Below are positions 24,875 to 33,543 of a stretch of DNA of 64,000 nucleotides, piece by piece. Within the stretch, counting starts at the first letter, position 1. The number at the start of each line of letters is the position of its first letter. The translations under genes were made by a program, and so were the position numbers. This DNA comes from Chloroflexota bacterium (GTDB lineage: Bacteria; Chloroflexota; Anaerolineae; JAAYZQ01): NCBI GenBank assembly GCA_018606645.1, contig JAGVRI010000004.1, positions 1-64,000 of the forward strand. The letters run 5' to 3'. The notes below the pieces were generated by a model, which was given only the letters and a program-made list of their open reading frames with translations, was not told where the DNA came from and made no database searches.

Positions 24875-25731
24875 TTAGGGGGCATGAACTCCAATAGATA
24901 GCAGGCCAGGCTGGCCCATTCAGACAGGCTTAGCGTCTCTGCCCGGCGTCTGGGATCGATACCCGCCAATTCCAGCGCTTTCTCCACCTGAGCCGGGAGC
25001 ACCCCCAGGCCGGCGCTCAAGGAGTTGCGCAGCGTCTTGCGTTTTTGACCGAATCCAGCCCGCACCACGCGGAAAAAGTCGGGCGGGTCCAGCCTTGGGT
25101 CCAGGGCAATGGTCGGCTGTTCGGTGACGTCAATACGCACCACCGCCGAGTCCACCTTGGGCGGCGGATAGAACGCCCCGGCGGGGATGCGAGCCACCAG
25201 GCGGGGCCGGCCATAGAACTGAACGCTCACCGCCAACAGGCTCATGTCAGGGGGTCGGGCGACGATCCGTTCCGCCACCTCGCGCTGGACGGTGACGACC
25301 AGGAGCCGGGGTCGGGGTTCATGTTCCAGGAAGTGCCGGAGGACGGCGGAGGTAATGTAGTAGGGCAGGTTGCCGATTACCTTGTACCCCAGGTGGGCTA
25401 CCCCCAGGTCGGACAGGCTGAGGATATCGCCCTGGACGATCTGAAGGTGACGGAGATCGGCCAGGCGATCGGTCAGTACCTCCACCAGTCGAGCGTCGAG
25501 TTCCACCGCAACGACCCGTCCGGCGTGCCTGGCCAACCGCCGGGTCAGCGTGCCCAGGCCGGCTCCCACTTCGATCACCACATCGTCCGGCGACAGATCG
25601 GCGGCGGCGACGATCCGGTCCAAGGCGGCCTCATCGACCAGGAAGTTTTGCCCCAGCCCTTTTTGTGGACGCAACCCGTAGGCGCGCAGCAGCGCCGGAA
25701 CGCTCTCCGAACGGGGCTGAGGACGGTTCAT
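24871..25731 (-). CDS. rsmA: 16S rRNA (adenine(1518)-N6/adenine(1519)-N6)-dimethyltransferase
   Basis: 286 residues. KGLGQNFLVDEAALDRIVAAADL is the KsgA start signature, followed by SAM motif I VIEVGAGLGTLTRRLA and the catalytic NLPYYI (motif IV). The C-terminal helical domain is complete. It dimethylates two adenines in helix 45 of 16S rRNA. The ATG at 25731 lies 1 base after the stop of the upstream gene; an upstream in-frame extension would overlap that gene. Last gene of a three-gene minus-strand operon. Confidence 0.95.
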   Translation of the reverse strand: MNRPQPRSESVPALLRAYGLRPQKGLGQNFLVDEAALDRIVAAADLSPDDVVIEVGAGLGTLTRRLARHAGRVVAVELDARLVEVLTDRLADLRHLQIVQGDILSLSDLGVAHLGYKVIGNLPYYITSAVLRHFLEHEPRPRLLVVTVQREVAERIVARPPDMSLLAVSVQFYGRPRLVARIPAGAFYPPPKVDSAVVRIDVTEQPTIALDPRLDPPDFFRVVRAGFGQKRKTLRNSLSAGLGVLPAQVEKALELAGIDPRRRAETLSLSEWASLACYLLEFMPPN

Positions 25732-25732
25732 G

Positions 25733-27277
25733 CTAGCGCTTCCGATCGGGGAACCGGGGATAGTCGGGCAGGACCCAGCGGATGCGGCTGGCGGGCGGCA
25801 CCGGAGTGAGCAGATAGATGTCCACCCACCAGTGCCACGACTCGTACTTGCCCACGTCAAAGCAGAGGTCAATCAGCTTGCCCCTGACTCCACCGCCTGT
25901 GTCGGCGGCCAGGGCAAACCCGTAGCCTGGGACGTAGATCCGCGTCCGCAGCGGGATGACCGACGGATCGACTGCCACAATCCCCTTCGTGGCCTTGACC
26001 CCCAGGCGGGTGTAGCCATAGCGGGGGTGGGCGAGGGACTTGCCGGATGAGGCAGCGGTGTACGACACCGCATAGACTCGTATCTTACGCCAGTACTCGA
26101 TGGGCCCGTCGGGCGTCTCCAGGGTGCGGACGACGATCTTGGTCCCGTAGGCCAGCGTCTTGGTCACCGGCGTCTGGGCGACCCAGGCATCCTCCAGGTA
26201 GCGGGCCACCTCCCGATTGTCTTCCATCACGATCCGGAAACGGCGCTTGATCAGGCCGAGTTCCCCCGGTTGGACCAGTCGAATCGAATCGAGTTCCATC
26301 GCCGGGTCCGGAACCCATACCGTTTTGAAGGGGATCGGGTCGAATTCGACAGCCAGTTCCTCCCGCACCCGGGTCACCCGGATGCTCATGTTAGGGCGGA
26401 CCGGGGCCGTCAGCTCTGGCTGCACCGAATCTTTGCCGAGCAGAGCGATCCCTTCTTGCCCCAGGACGCCCGCCACGTTCTGGGCGCGGGTCCGGGTGCG
26501 GATCGTGCGCCCATCGACCTCGATGGTGACCGGGACTGAACGGTGGATGACCACCGTCATGCCCGAGGTGATCGGCTCTTGCAGGCCGGGGATGACCTCG
26601 TCGCCGAGAAAGAGAGAGATGCCGTGTTCTTCCAGTACCTGGCCTACCGTGGTTTGCATGGTGTGAAGGGTCCGGGTCACGCCCTGATCGTCCAACGTCA
26701 GGGAGGTCGCTCGGCGGATGGCCAGGAGCAGGGGATCGCCAGCAAGAGCAAGGTCAACGCTCGGCGTGATCGGACGTGTTCCGCCCCGCTGACTGACCTG
26801 CCGGGAGGGGAGGGAGGCCGCGGTCAGCGGGGTATTGGCCGAGACGCGTTCGCCGTTGAGCCAGATCTCATCCGCCGGCCCGATCGGGACGCCCGCCTCC
26901 TGCAGTAGCTCCCCGGCGGTCTTGGCCTGAGTGCGGAACTGGCGGACCTGACCATCCACGCTCAAGGCCACCGGGAGAGCGCGACGCACCTGAATAACGA
27001 CGCCTGGCCACAGCGGTTCGCTCAGTCCGGGGGAAACCCGGTCTTCTGGGGCCAGTTCAAAGCCGGCCTGACGCAGCGCTTCGCCGACCGTTGGCGCGTG
27101 CGTGCGCACCAGGTGACGCTGCCCGTCCACCTCCACGATCAGTGCAGCGTCGGTCTGCCTCCACCCGGCGACCAACAGCCCCAGGGCGCCGGCCATGAAC
27201 GCCACAACCCACAGACCCCGGATACGGGCCAGTGGCAGCCATGGAGAGCGCTTGATCGCCACGTCTTCTGAGACCAC
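25733..27277 (-). CDS. YabE-like cell-wall protein with DUF348, G5 and 3D domains
   Basis: 514 residues. One N-terminal membrane anchor (residues about 23-43), then ubiquitin-like DUF348 repeats: ALIVEVDGQRHLVRTHAPTVGEAL, ALSVDGQVRQFRTQAKTAGELL, LTLDDQGVTRTLHTMQTTVGQVL and a fourth VTIEVDGRTIRTRTRAQNVAGVL. A G5 domain follows, and a C-terminal 3D domain has GIVAVDPSVIPLRTRIYV and ALAADTGGGVRGKLIDLCF. The 3D aspartates form the active site of MltA-like lytic transglycosylases. It most likely remodels peptidoglycan outside the membrane, like YabE and resuscitation-promoting factors. It lies between the flavoprotein gene and rsmA; a yabE-rsmA (ksgA) neighbourhood also occurs in Bacillus. Confidence 0.88.
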   Translation of the reverse strand: MVSEDVAIKRSPWLPLARIRGLWVVAFMAGALGLLVAGWRQTDAALIVEVDGQRHLVRTHAPTVGEALRQAGFELAPEDRVSPGLSEPLWPGVVIQVRRALPVALSVDGQVRQFRTQAKTAGELLQEAGVPIGPADEIWLNGERVSANTPLTAASLPSRQVSQRGGTRPITPSVDLALAGDPLLLAIRRATSLTLDDQGVTRTLHTMQTTVGQVLEEHGISLFLGDEVIPGLQEPITSGMTVVIHRSVPVTIEVDGRTIRTRTRAQNVAGVLGQEGIALLGKDSVQPELTAPVRPNMSIRVTRVREELAVEFDPIPFKTVWVPDPAMELDSIRLVQPGELGLIKRRFRIVMEDNREVARYLEDAWVAQTPVTKTLAYGTKIVVRTLETPDGPIEYWRKIRVYAVSYTAASSGKSLAHPRYGYTRLGVKATKGIVAVDPSVIPLRTRIYVPGYGFALAADTGGGVRGKLIDLCFDVGKYESWHWWVDIYLLTPVPPASRIRWVLPDYPRFPDRKR

Positions 27278-27283
27278 AGGCTG

Positions 27284-28561
27284 TTATCCTTGAGCCACAA
27301 ACTGGGCGGCCGACCGTCCGGCCACGTAGCCGGTTGAAAAGGCGGCCTGGAGGTTGTACCCTCCGGTATCGGCCTGAACGTTCAACACCTCGCCGGCAAA
27401 GTACAGCCCTCTCACTAACCGCGAAGCCATGGTCCGCGGATCGATCTCGCGGGTGTCCACGCCGCCTGCGGTGATGATCGCTTCCTCCAGCGGCCGATGA
27501 CCGATGATTGTGAGCCGGAAATCCTGCAACAGGTCCCGGAGCCGTTGCCGTTCCGCGCCGGTGATCTGATGACCCGGCTTGTCGGGAGGGATGCCGCTGC
27601 GGGCGATGACGACATCGATCATCTTGTGCGGCAGCAGTTCCTTCAACAGATTGCGGAAGATGCGTTTGCCGTATCGATCCAGGTCCCGGCGCAACCGGGC
27701 ATCCAGTTCTTCTGGGGTCAGAGCGGGCTTGAGGTTGATGCTCATCTCCAGTTGCCCCTGGCCCAGCCGCGCCACAGCGGGACCGCTCAACGTCAGGATG
27801 ATCGGTCCCGAGACGCCATAGTGGGTGAAGAGCATTTCTCCCCAATCGCGGGCGAACTCCTGCCCGTCCAACAACAGCCGCACCTCGACGTTGCGCAACG
27901 ACAGACCCATCATCGCTTTCGGTTCCGGACCGGCGATGATCAGCGGGACGAGGGCTGGTCGGATCGGGATAATCCGATGGCCTGCTTCCTGAGCGAGGCG
28001 ATAGCCATCGCCGGTGGAACCGGTTTTCGGGTAGGACGCCCCGCCGGTGGCAATGATGACCGCCCCGGCAGGGATTGACTCGCCCTGTTCCAGGGCCACG
28101 CCGCATAACCGGTTGTCCTCCTGGATCAGGCGGACCACCCGACTGCGCAAACGGATCTCGACCCCCTGGCTTCGGACAAAACGGACCAGCGCCTCGGCGA
28201 CCTGATGGGCATCCTCGCTGGCGGGAAAGACGCGGCCGCCGCGTTCCACCACGGTAGGTACGCCCAACTCTTCGAAAAAGGCGATCAGTTCCGGGGCAAA
28301 GAAGCGGGCGAAGGCGTTGCGCAGAAAGGAACGAGACGACGGGTCCTGATCCAGGAAGGCAAAGTGTTCCAGGAACTCCTCCAGAGGGGAGGTGTTGGTC
28401 AAATTGCACCGCCCTTTGCCGGTGATGCGCAGCTTGGCGCCCAGGCGGGCCGTGCGCTCCAGCAGGAGCACCAATGCACCGGCAGCAGCGGCCTGCCCGG
28501 CGGCCATCAGTCCGGCCGCTCCGCCTCCCACCACGACCACCTGTCCTGTTCGATCGGTCAT
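27284..28561 (-). CDS. NAD(P)/FAD-dependent oxidoreductase, HI0933/BaiN family
   Basis: 425 residues from the ATG at 28561. N-terminal FAD-binding GGGAAGLMAAGQAAAAG, the family motif LGAKLRITGKGRCNLTN near residue 45, IIATGGASYPKTGSTGDGY in the middle, and a C-terminal TAGGVDTREIDPRTMASR...GLYFAGEVLNVQADTGGYNLQAAFSTG. The family includes BaiN; the physiological substrate is generally unknown. A TTG start 15 bases upstream (28576) is possible; neither has a clear ribosome site. The gene begins about 85 bases after the SRP RNA and may be transcribed from its promoter. Confidence 0.88.
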   Translation of the reverse strand: MTDRTGQVVVVGGGAAGLMAAGQAAAAGALVLLLERTARLGAKLRITGKGRCNLTNTSPLEEFLEHFAFLDQDPSSRSFLRNAFARFFAPELIAFFEELGVPTVVERGGRVFPASEDAHQVAEALVRFVRSQGVEIRLRSRVVRLIQEDNRLCGVALEQGESIPAGAVIIATGGASYPKTGSTGDGYRLAQEAGHRIIPIRPALVPLIIAGPEPKAMMGLSLRNVEVRLLLDGQEFARDWGEMLFTHYGVSGPIILTLSGPAVARLGQGQLEMSINLKPALTPEELDARLRRDLDRYGKRIFRNLLKELLPHKMIDVVIARSGIPPDKPGHQITGAERQRLRDLLQDFRLTIIGHRPLEEAIITAGGVDTREIDPRTMASRLVRGLYFAGEVLNVQADTGGYNLQAAFSTGYVAGRSAAQFVAQG

Positions 28562-28646
28562 TTCTGGAATGAACAAGCCGGAGTGCTGAGCCTTGACCTG
28601 GCATCCCTTCCGTCTGTCCCCGGCCCCTCACTCCAGCTTGGGATAA

Positions 28647-28916
28647 GTGCTGGTCGTGCACCTCCTGTCGAACCGGGACAGCCGGCTTGCCATAGCCAGC
28701 CTGCTCCGGCCAGGCACCCCTGCGGCACCCAGAAGGGGCCGCTTACCGTTGCTTCCTTCCGGACCTGGCGGGGTTCACGGTCTTCTGCCGCGCAGGACCC
28801 AACCTTCTTCGCCGCTTAGCCTGGCAGTCCCGACCACCCCTAAGCCCTCGAGGAGGAATTCGACCCCGCTATGGCGGATCGCGGGTACAGGGCACCGCCA
28901 GCTCCCCGTCTAGCAC
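28647..28916 (-). ncRNA. ffs: Signal recognition particle RNA, large bacterial type
   Basis: The minus strand holds the conserved SRP domain IV loop (CAGGTCCGGAAGGAAGCA, between 28745 and 28775). Upstream is an Alu domain resembling the B. subtilis scRNA (CCCTGTACCCGC, then GGGGTCGAATTCC). The ends GTGCT (5') and AGCAC (3') can pair, giving 270 nt, the size of the large bacterial type rather than the roughly 100-nt E. coli form. It forms the SRP with Ffh. No clear T-tract terminator follows. Confidence 0.92.
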
Positions 28917-28926
28917 GACCATCTTA

Positions 28927-28955
28927 ATCTTATCACACAATCAGCGATTGGTCAA
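28927..28955 (-). promoter_or_regulatory. SRP RNA promoter
   Basis: Minus strand TTGACC (28950-28955), 17 bases, TAAGAT (28927-28932). The start falls at about 28920, agreeing with the RNA 5' end inferred from pairing. Confidence 0.75.
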
Positions 28956-29015
28956 GCCGGGTGAGGAGCGTTTGACAGGCCCAGGGATGTTTCGCGACTT
29001 CTGAAGGGGGCACGA

Positions 29016-29054
29016 GGGTGGGTAGGCGAGGGCAATGCCCTCGGCGGCCCACCC
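29016..29054. repeat. Compound hairpin GGGTGGG...CGAGGGC-AAT-GCCCTCG...CCCACCC
   Basis: Two stacked perfect 7-bp helices separated by 4-base internal loops and closed by AAT. It sits in the gene-free stretch upstream of the glycyl-radical enzyme and looks like another REP-type palindrome. Confidence 0.6.
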
Positions 29055-29087
29055 CCATTTGCGGAGCGTTCAGGCGGAGCAAGCCAT

Positions 29088-29133
29088 CCGGCTGAAGCCT
29101 CCACTCCGGGAAAGGGAGTGGAGCCTTCAGGCG
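29088..29133. repeat. GGCTTCAGCCGG-family inverted repeat, copy 2
   Basis: Arm A, the complement of GGAGTGGAGGCTTCAGCCGG (29088-29107), faces arm B GGAGTGGAGCCTTCAGGCG (29115-29133) across a 7-base loop. The same arm A/arm B pair, with the same asymmetry, recurs at 37101-37159. Confidence 0.75.
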
Positions 29134-29234
29134 TGGCCTTGATCTTATCAACCAGAAACCTGAGAGGTGACTCACCAGACGGAGAGGGATATCAGGAGAC
29201 AATTGCCTGCGCAGGTGAACCGTCCCCTGAGAGG

Positions 29235-29263
29235 TTGAAAGTCGGCAGATTGTGTGTTATACT
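29235..29263 (+). promoter_or_regulatory. Promoter for the glycyl-radical enzyme
   Basis: TTGAAA (29235-29240), 17 bases, TATACT (29258-29263), 36 bases before the ATG at 29299. Confidence 0.75.
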
Positions 29264-29298
29264 GGGGGCCACGAGCTTGGGGAAGGTGCGAGGGGAAA

Positions 29299-31704
29299 AT
29301 GAGCATCACGGTTTCCGAACGGATCGCTCCTGCTGCCCTTTGGTCGGTGGCTGAGGGACTCAGTCCCCGCGTCCGGCGATTGCGCGACCAATACTGGGAC
29401 TTTTACCACCGGGAATACACCAACGAGGTGCGCGCCTATGGCACCGGTACGCCCTGGGACCAGGTGTACGCCCCCTGGAACTGGACCAATGTTCCAGAGA
29501 TGATGATCTTTTTTGAGGGGGCCAAGGCCTACCTGCTGGCCGATGCCGAACGGGTGACGCTGCCGCCTGGTTTTTGGGATGAACCGCTGATCGTGCGGCG
29601 AGCCATCTTCTTCAAGCGTGTGGTCGAAGAATATCTGCCGGTGCAGATCCTGGAGGGGGAACTGATCGTCGGCTCCCATTTCTCGACCGCCCTGTCCCGC
29701 ACCCTGACGCGGGCGGAGGCGCGGGAATTCCAGGTGATGGAAAGACGCTTTATGAAGGAAGTGCAGCGGCTCGACCGACTGGGCGTGGGCAACTGTGGTG
29801 CGGTGCCTGGGCACCTGATCCCCAACTATCCCCGGGTGCTGAGGCAGGGGTTCCGGGGCATCCAGGCCGAAGCGGATGCCGTCGCCGGTGATCGGACGGC
29901 CTCCGCGGAAAAGCGGGCTCTGGCGCGCGCCATCTCCATCTGCGCGGCAGGTGCACGGGCTCTGGCCGAACGGTATGCGGCCGAAGCGGAACGTCTGGCA
30001 ACTCAGGAAGCCGATCCGGTCCGCCGGGCAGAACTCTTCGAAATAGCCCGCATCTGCCGCAAGGTTCCTTGGGAACCGGCCACCACCTTTCCGGAAGCGC
30101 TCCAGGCATTGTGGTTCACCCATATGCTGGTCATGGTGGCCGAAAGCTATCCCGGTCCTGGCCTCTCACCCGGTCGCATCGATCAATACCTCTATCCATA
30201 CTACCAGGCCGATCTCGAGGCCGGCCGGCTCACCGTCGAAGAGGCCAGGGAATGGTTACGGTGTCTGTGGATCAAACCCAACTACGCCTATGACTATCAA
30301 GGCTGGGTGGGTACCAACCAGGGGATCAACTCCTCCTTCGGTCAACTGATCACGTTGGCGGGCCTGGATGAACGAGGGGAGGACGCCAGCAACGAGCTGA
30401 CCTACCTCATTTTAGATGTGATCGAGGAAATGAACCTGTTGGAGCCCAAACCCAATATCCGCCTCCATCGTAAGACGCCGGCCCGTCTCCTGAACCGCGT
30501 CGTGGAGTTGATCGCCGAGGCTCAGGGCAGCCCCTTCCTGCTCAACTTTGACGAAGCGTCGATGGCCGGCTTGCGCTGGCAGGGCCTGCCGGAATCGGAA
30601 GTGTGGGACTATGCTCCAGTGGGTTGCCTGGAGAACACCTTACAGGGCTGCGACCGATCAGGGACGGTGGATGTGAATCTAAACCTGGCCAAGGCCGTCG
30701 AACTGGCCCTGCACGATGGTCGCGATGCTGCCTCTGGTGAGCAGGTGGGGCCTCGTACCGGAGACCCTCGCGAGTTTCGTGAATTCTCCCAGTTTCTGGA
30801 GGCGGTCAAACGCCAACTCCGGGCCATCATGGAACTTCTGATCGCGGCCAACGATCTGGCCGACACCGGTCGAGCTCGCTTTGAGCCGACGCCATACCTG
30901 AGCGCCCTGGTGGATGGCTGTCTGGAGAGCGGCCAAGACATCACCGCCGGCGGAGCGCGCTTTAACTATATCACCATCGAGGGGGTGGCCCTGGCCACGG
31001 CTGCCGATAGCGTGGCTGCCGTCAAGAAACTGGTCTACGAAGATCGAGCAGTCACCATGGAAGAGTTGGTCCGGGCGCTGGATGCCAATTTCGAGGGATA
31101 CGAACCTCTGCGGCAGATGCTCCTCCACAAGGCTCCCAAATACGGCAACGATGATCCATATGCAGACGAGATCGCTCGGGAACTCAGTCGTTTCTGGACC
31201 GAAGAGGCCTTTCGCCATGTCACCCCGTACACGGGCAAACGGTACCGAGGAGGGTACCTCTCCTGGAACTACTGGGTGGCCTATGCGCCCCGGACAGCCG
31301 CCACCCCGGACGGGCGGAAGCGAGGCCAATTCCTGAGCAATGGCGTCTGCCCGGTGAACGGCGTCGACCGGCAGGGCCCCACGGCAGTCATCAAGAGCGT
31401 GGGGCATCTGGGTCTGGAAACAGCGCCCAACGGCGCCTCCCATACCATGAGCTTTTCGCCCAGCCTACTGCGAAGCGAGGAGAACCGCCAGAAGCTGGCC
31501 GCGCTGTTGCGCGCCTATGCGCACGCCGGGGGCACCTGTCTCCAGCTCAATGTCATCAGCCCGGAGACGTTGCGCGCGGCGCAGCAAGACCCGGAAGCCT
31601 ACCGCAATCTGCTGGTCCGGGTTACGGGGTACAATGCCTACTTTGTCATGCTGGGCAAAGAGATCCAGGATGAGATCATCGCCCGCGAGAGCCATGCCCT
31701 GTAA
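29299..31704 (+). CDS. Glycyl-radical enzyme (pyruvate formate-lyase family), substrate unknown
   Basis: 801 residues, a full-length member. The PFL-like domain carries the thiyl-radical cysteine in APVGCLENT (Cys443), with the general-base-type glutamate two residues on (Glu445). The C-terminal glycyl-radical loop is VRVTGYNAYF (Gly777). Other family blocks include TAATPDGRKRGQFLSNGV and NGASHTMSFSPSLL. The GCxE arrangement is that of dehydratase/lyase-type enzymes rather than PFL itself, which has a Cys-Cys pair. The usual radical SAM activase gene is absent next to it. The reaction (dehydration, decarboxylation or C-N/C-S cleavage) cannot be read from sequence. Start chosen at MSITVSER, after the promoter. 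Confidence 0.9.
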   Translation: MSITVSERIAPAALWSVAEGLSPRVRRLRDQYWDFYHREYTNEVRAYGTGTPWDQVYAPWNWTNVPEMMIFFEGAKAYLLADAERVTLPPGFWDEPLIVRRAIFFKRVVEEYLPVQILEGELIVGSHFSTALSRTLTRAEAREFQVMERRFMKEVQRLDRLGVGNCGAVPGHLIPNYPRVLRQGFRGIQAEADAVAGDRTASAEKRALARAISICAAGARALAERYAAEAERLATQEADPVRRAELFEIARICRKVPWEPATTFPEALQALWFTHMLVMVAESYPGPGLSPGRIDQYLYPYYQADLEAGRLTVEEAREWLRCLWIKPNYAYDYQGWVGTNQGINSSFGQLITLAGLDERGEDASNELTYLILDVIEEMNLLEPKPNIRLHRKTPARLLNRVVELIAEAQGSPFLLNFDEASMAGLRWQGLPESEVWDYAPVGCLENTLQGCDRSGTVDVNLNLAKAVELALHDGRDAASGEQVGPRTGDPREFREFSQFLEAVKRQLRAIMELLIAANDLADTGRARFEPTPYLSALVDGCLESGQDITAGGARFNYITIEGVALATAADSVAAVKKLVYEDRAVTMEELVRALDANFEGYEPLRQMLLHKAPKYGNDDPYADEIARELSRFWTEEAFRHVTPYTGKRYRGGYLSWNYWVAYAPRTAATPDGRKRGQFLSNGVCPVNGVDRQGPTAVIKSVGHLGLETAPNGASHTMSFSPSLLRSEENRQKLAALLRAYAHAGGTCLQLNVISPETLRAAQQDPEAYRNLLVRVTGYNAYFVMLGKEIQDEIIARESHAL

Positions 31705-31739
31705 GTGCAGACCCTGCCTTGTTTGAGGATTGGGGAAAA

Positions 31740-31964
31740 ATGATCAAAGTCCGATGTTTTAAGTGCGGTTTCGCGTTTCAGTTGAGTGAGCAATTTGTGG
31801 CCAATGCCCTGGCGGCTGAAGGGGTGACGGGCAAGCCGACCCACTACGCGGCCCAGTGTCCTCGCTGTCGCCAGGTCAACAAGTTGCCACTGAAGGGAGT
31901 GCGTCTTCCCGAGCCGGAACGGATTGAGGCTTCAGGCAGCGAAGAGTCAACGGGCGAAGGGTGA
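31740..31964 (+). CDS. Small zinc-ribbon protein
   Basis: 74 residues with two CxxC pairs (CFKC near 5-8, CPRC near 40-43), forming a compact zinc ribbon; the tail is acidic. ATG at 31740 with GAGGATTGGGG before it. It starts 35 bases after the glycyl-radical enzyme and may be co-transcribed. No catalytic motif; nucleic-acid or protein binding is the usual inference. The 45 bases to the convergent gene at 32010 hold only a small GGAAC-CAGA-GTTCC hairpin. Confidence 0.75.
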   Translation: MIKVRCFKCGFAFQLSEQFVANALAAEGVTGKPTHYAAQCPRCRQVNKLPLKGVRLPEPERIEASGSEESTGEG

Positions 31965-32009
31965 GGGGGAACCAGAGTTCCGGATCGGATTGGACGAACG
32001 TCCTCTTCT

Positions 32010-32846
32010 TCACCCTTCGGGGGTTCCTCGTACGGCCTGCCGCAGCCAGGTCATCGCCTGGGCGAAACGGCGACGCACTGCCGGCGGCCACCAGCCGTGT
32101 GCATCCCAGGGGCTGATTTCCAGCGTGACCAATCCCTCATACCCTTCTATGGCCAGGCCCTTCAGCAACTCAGCCAGGGGCAACTCTCCGCTACCCGGAA
32201 AGCGGTGTTCGCCCAGCATCCTGCGCACGGGCGGGTAGGATGACAATGGATACCGTCCTCCCAGGTCGCTGAGATGGACATTCACCAGCCGCCCGTTGAA
32301 GACACGTCGGGCCTGGGCTAGGTCCTCTCCCGCCGTGCCAGCGTGAGTTGTATCCAGGATCAGACCCAGATCGTACTGGTCGGCAAAGGCGCGCAGTCGG
32401 TCCAGAGGGCTCAGGGCATAACGGCGATGGGCCTCGGCGCGGATCGCCTTGTTCTCCACAGCCAATTGGAGCTGACTCTCGGCCAGGCGAGGGCTCCACG
32501 TCTCGATCCGTTGGCGAAAGGCCAGACCTTCTCCCTCGCTCATCGTCTCGGAGCGTGGGACATGCAGGATCACCCACCGCGCCCCGAGTTCCTGGGCCAG
32601 ACGGATGGTGGGCTCGATGCCGCCGCGCCGTTCCCACCATCCGGGGAGGGGCACCACCGTCGGATGCACCGAAAAGATTTCGATGCCTTCTTCCCGGGCC
32701 ATCTGGCGCACCGTTTCCCCTCGGCGGACGATCGCTTCCGGATTCACGACTAACTCGACCCCCTCAAAGCCGGCGGACCGCGCCCAGCGAAAGATGGTCC
32801 GTAGCGGATAGGGGTACAGGGTTCCTGTCGATACGCTGAATCTCAA
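32010..32846 (-). CDS. Sugar phosphate isomerase/epimerase (xylose-isomerase-like TIM barrel)
   Basis: 278 residues. Beta-strand pattern of the AP-endonuclease-2/xylose isomerase-like fold: MRFSVSTGTLYPYPL, GFEGVELVV, FSVHPTVVPL, WVILHVPR, LQLAVENKA, LGLILDTTHAG, VNVHLSD and LVTLEISP. Metal ligands Glu, Asp, His and Glu fall at the strand ends (VENK, LDTTHAG, NVHLSD, TLEIS). The family includes isomerases, epimerases and endonuclease IV; substrate unknown. Downstream of nadD on the same strand with an 82-base gap. Confidence 0.85.
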   Translation of the reverse strand: MRFSVSTGTLYPYPLRTIFRWARSAGFEGVELVVNPEAIVRRGETVRQMAREEGIEIFSVHPTVVPLPGWWERRGGIEPTIRLAQELGARWVILHVPRSETMSEGEGLAFRQRIETWSPRLAESQLQLAVENKAIRAEAHRRYALSPLDRLRAFADQYDLGLILDTTHAGTAGEDLAQARRVFNGRLVNVHLSDLGGRYPLSSYPPVRRMLGEHRFPGSGELPLAELLKGLAIEGYEGLVTLEISPWDAHGWWPPAVRRRFAQAMTWLRQAVRGTPEG

Positions 32847-32928
32847 TTCTTCTCCCGGATGATGAGTCTTGTCCGGCTCACGACCGTCCAGCGACGGATG
32901 GTCGTCGGCCTTTTCGGACAGGCGTTCG

Positions 32929-33543
32929 TCAACCGCGATACAACCCCTGTTCCAGGATATACTGTTCGACAGCCAAGGGCACCAGGTAAGCGATGGGCCG
33001 ACCGTTTCGAACCCTCGCCCGCAGATCGCTGGAAGAGATCTCCAGGCGGGGCATCTGCACCCAATGGATGCGCGCGGTCAGCCCAGGTAAGCGACCTTCC
33101 AGATAAGAGAGGTCCAACTCGACGCTGGGCCGTCCCACCACAGCCAACTCGCACAACTCCAGCAGGCGATGAGGTTGGTGCCAGGTCAAAATGCCGGCCA
33201 GCGAATCGGCGCCCTCGATAAAAAAGAAGACCGGTTCGGGCCCCCACTCAGCCCGCAACAAGTGCAGCGTGTCCACCGTGTAGCACGGACCGGGGCGGTC
33301 AGCGTCTACCCGGGAGACCGAGAAATAGGGGCGGCTGGCAATAGCCAGTTGGACCATCTGGAGCCGGTGGTGGATCGGCGAGATGGGCTGTCCGGGTTTA
33401 TGGGGGGGAGTTCCCGCCGGTACAAAGAGAACCCGGTCCAGTTGCAACTGGTGGCGGGCCTCTTCGGCAGCCACTAGATGACCGTGGTGAATGGGGTCAA
33501 AGGTACCCCCCAGGATACCCAGTCGTCGAATCACCCCTGCCAC
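32929..33543 (-). CDS. nadD: Nicotinate-nucleotide adenylyltransferase
   Basis: 204 residues. The N-terminal nucleotidyltransferase motif [21 protein letters not shown] and the C-terminal [22 protein letters not shown] (variant of ISSTxIR) are diagnostic. It adenylates nicotinate mononucleotide in NAD synthesis. The start overlaps the obgE coding end by 13 bases, as in the common obgE-nadD arrangement. No rsfS follows; the next gene is a TIM-barrel protein. Confidence 0.95.
   Translation of the reverse strand: MAGVIRRLGILGGTFDPIHHGHLVAAEEARHQLQLDRVLFVPAGTPPHKPGQPISPIHHRLQMVQLAIASRPYFSVSRVDADRPGPCYTVDTLHLLRAEWGPEPVFFFIEGADSLAGILTWHQPHRLLELCELAVVGRPSVELDLSYLEGRLPGLTARIHWVQMPRLEISSSDLRARVRNGRPIAYLVPLAVEQYILEQGLYRG

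Noticed and set aside
27057-28661. 534-codon minus-strand frame overlapping the flavoprotein and YabE-like genes
   Set aside because: Arg/Gly-rich low-complexity product in a frame shadowing two well-conserved genes.
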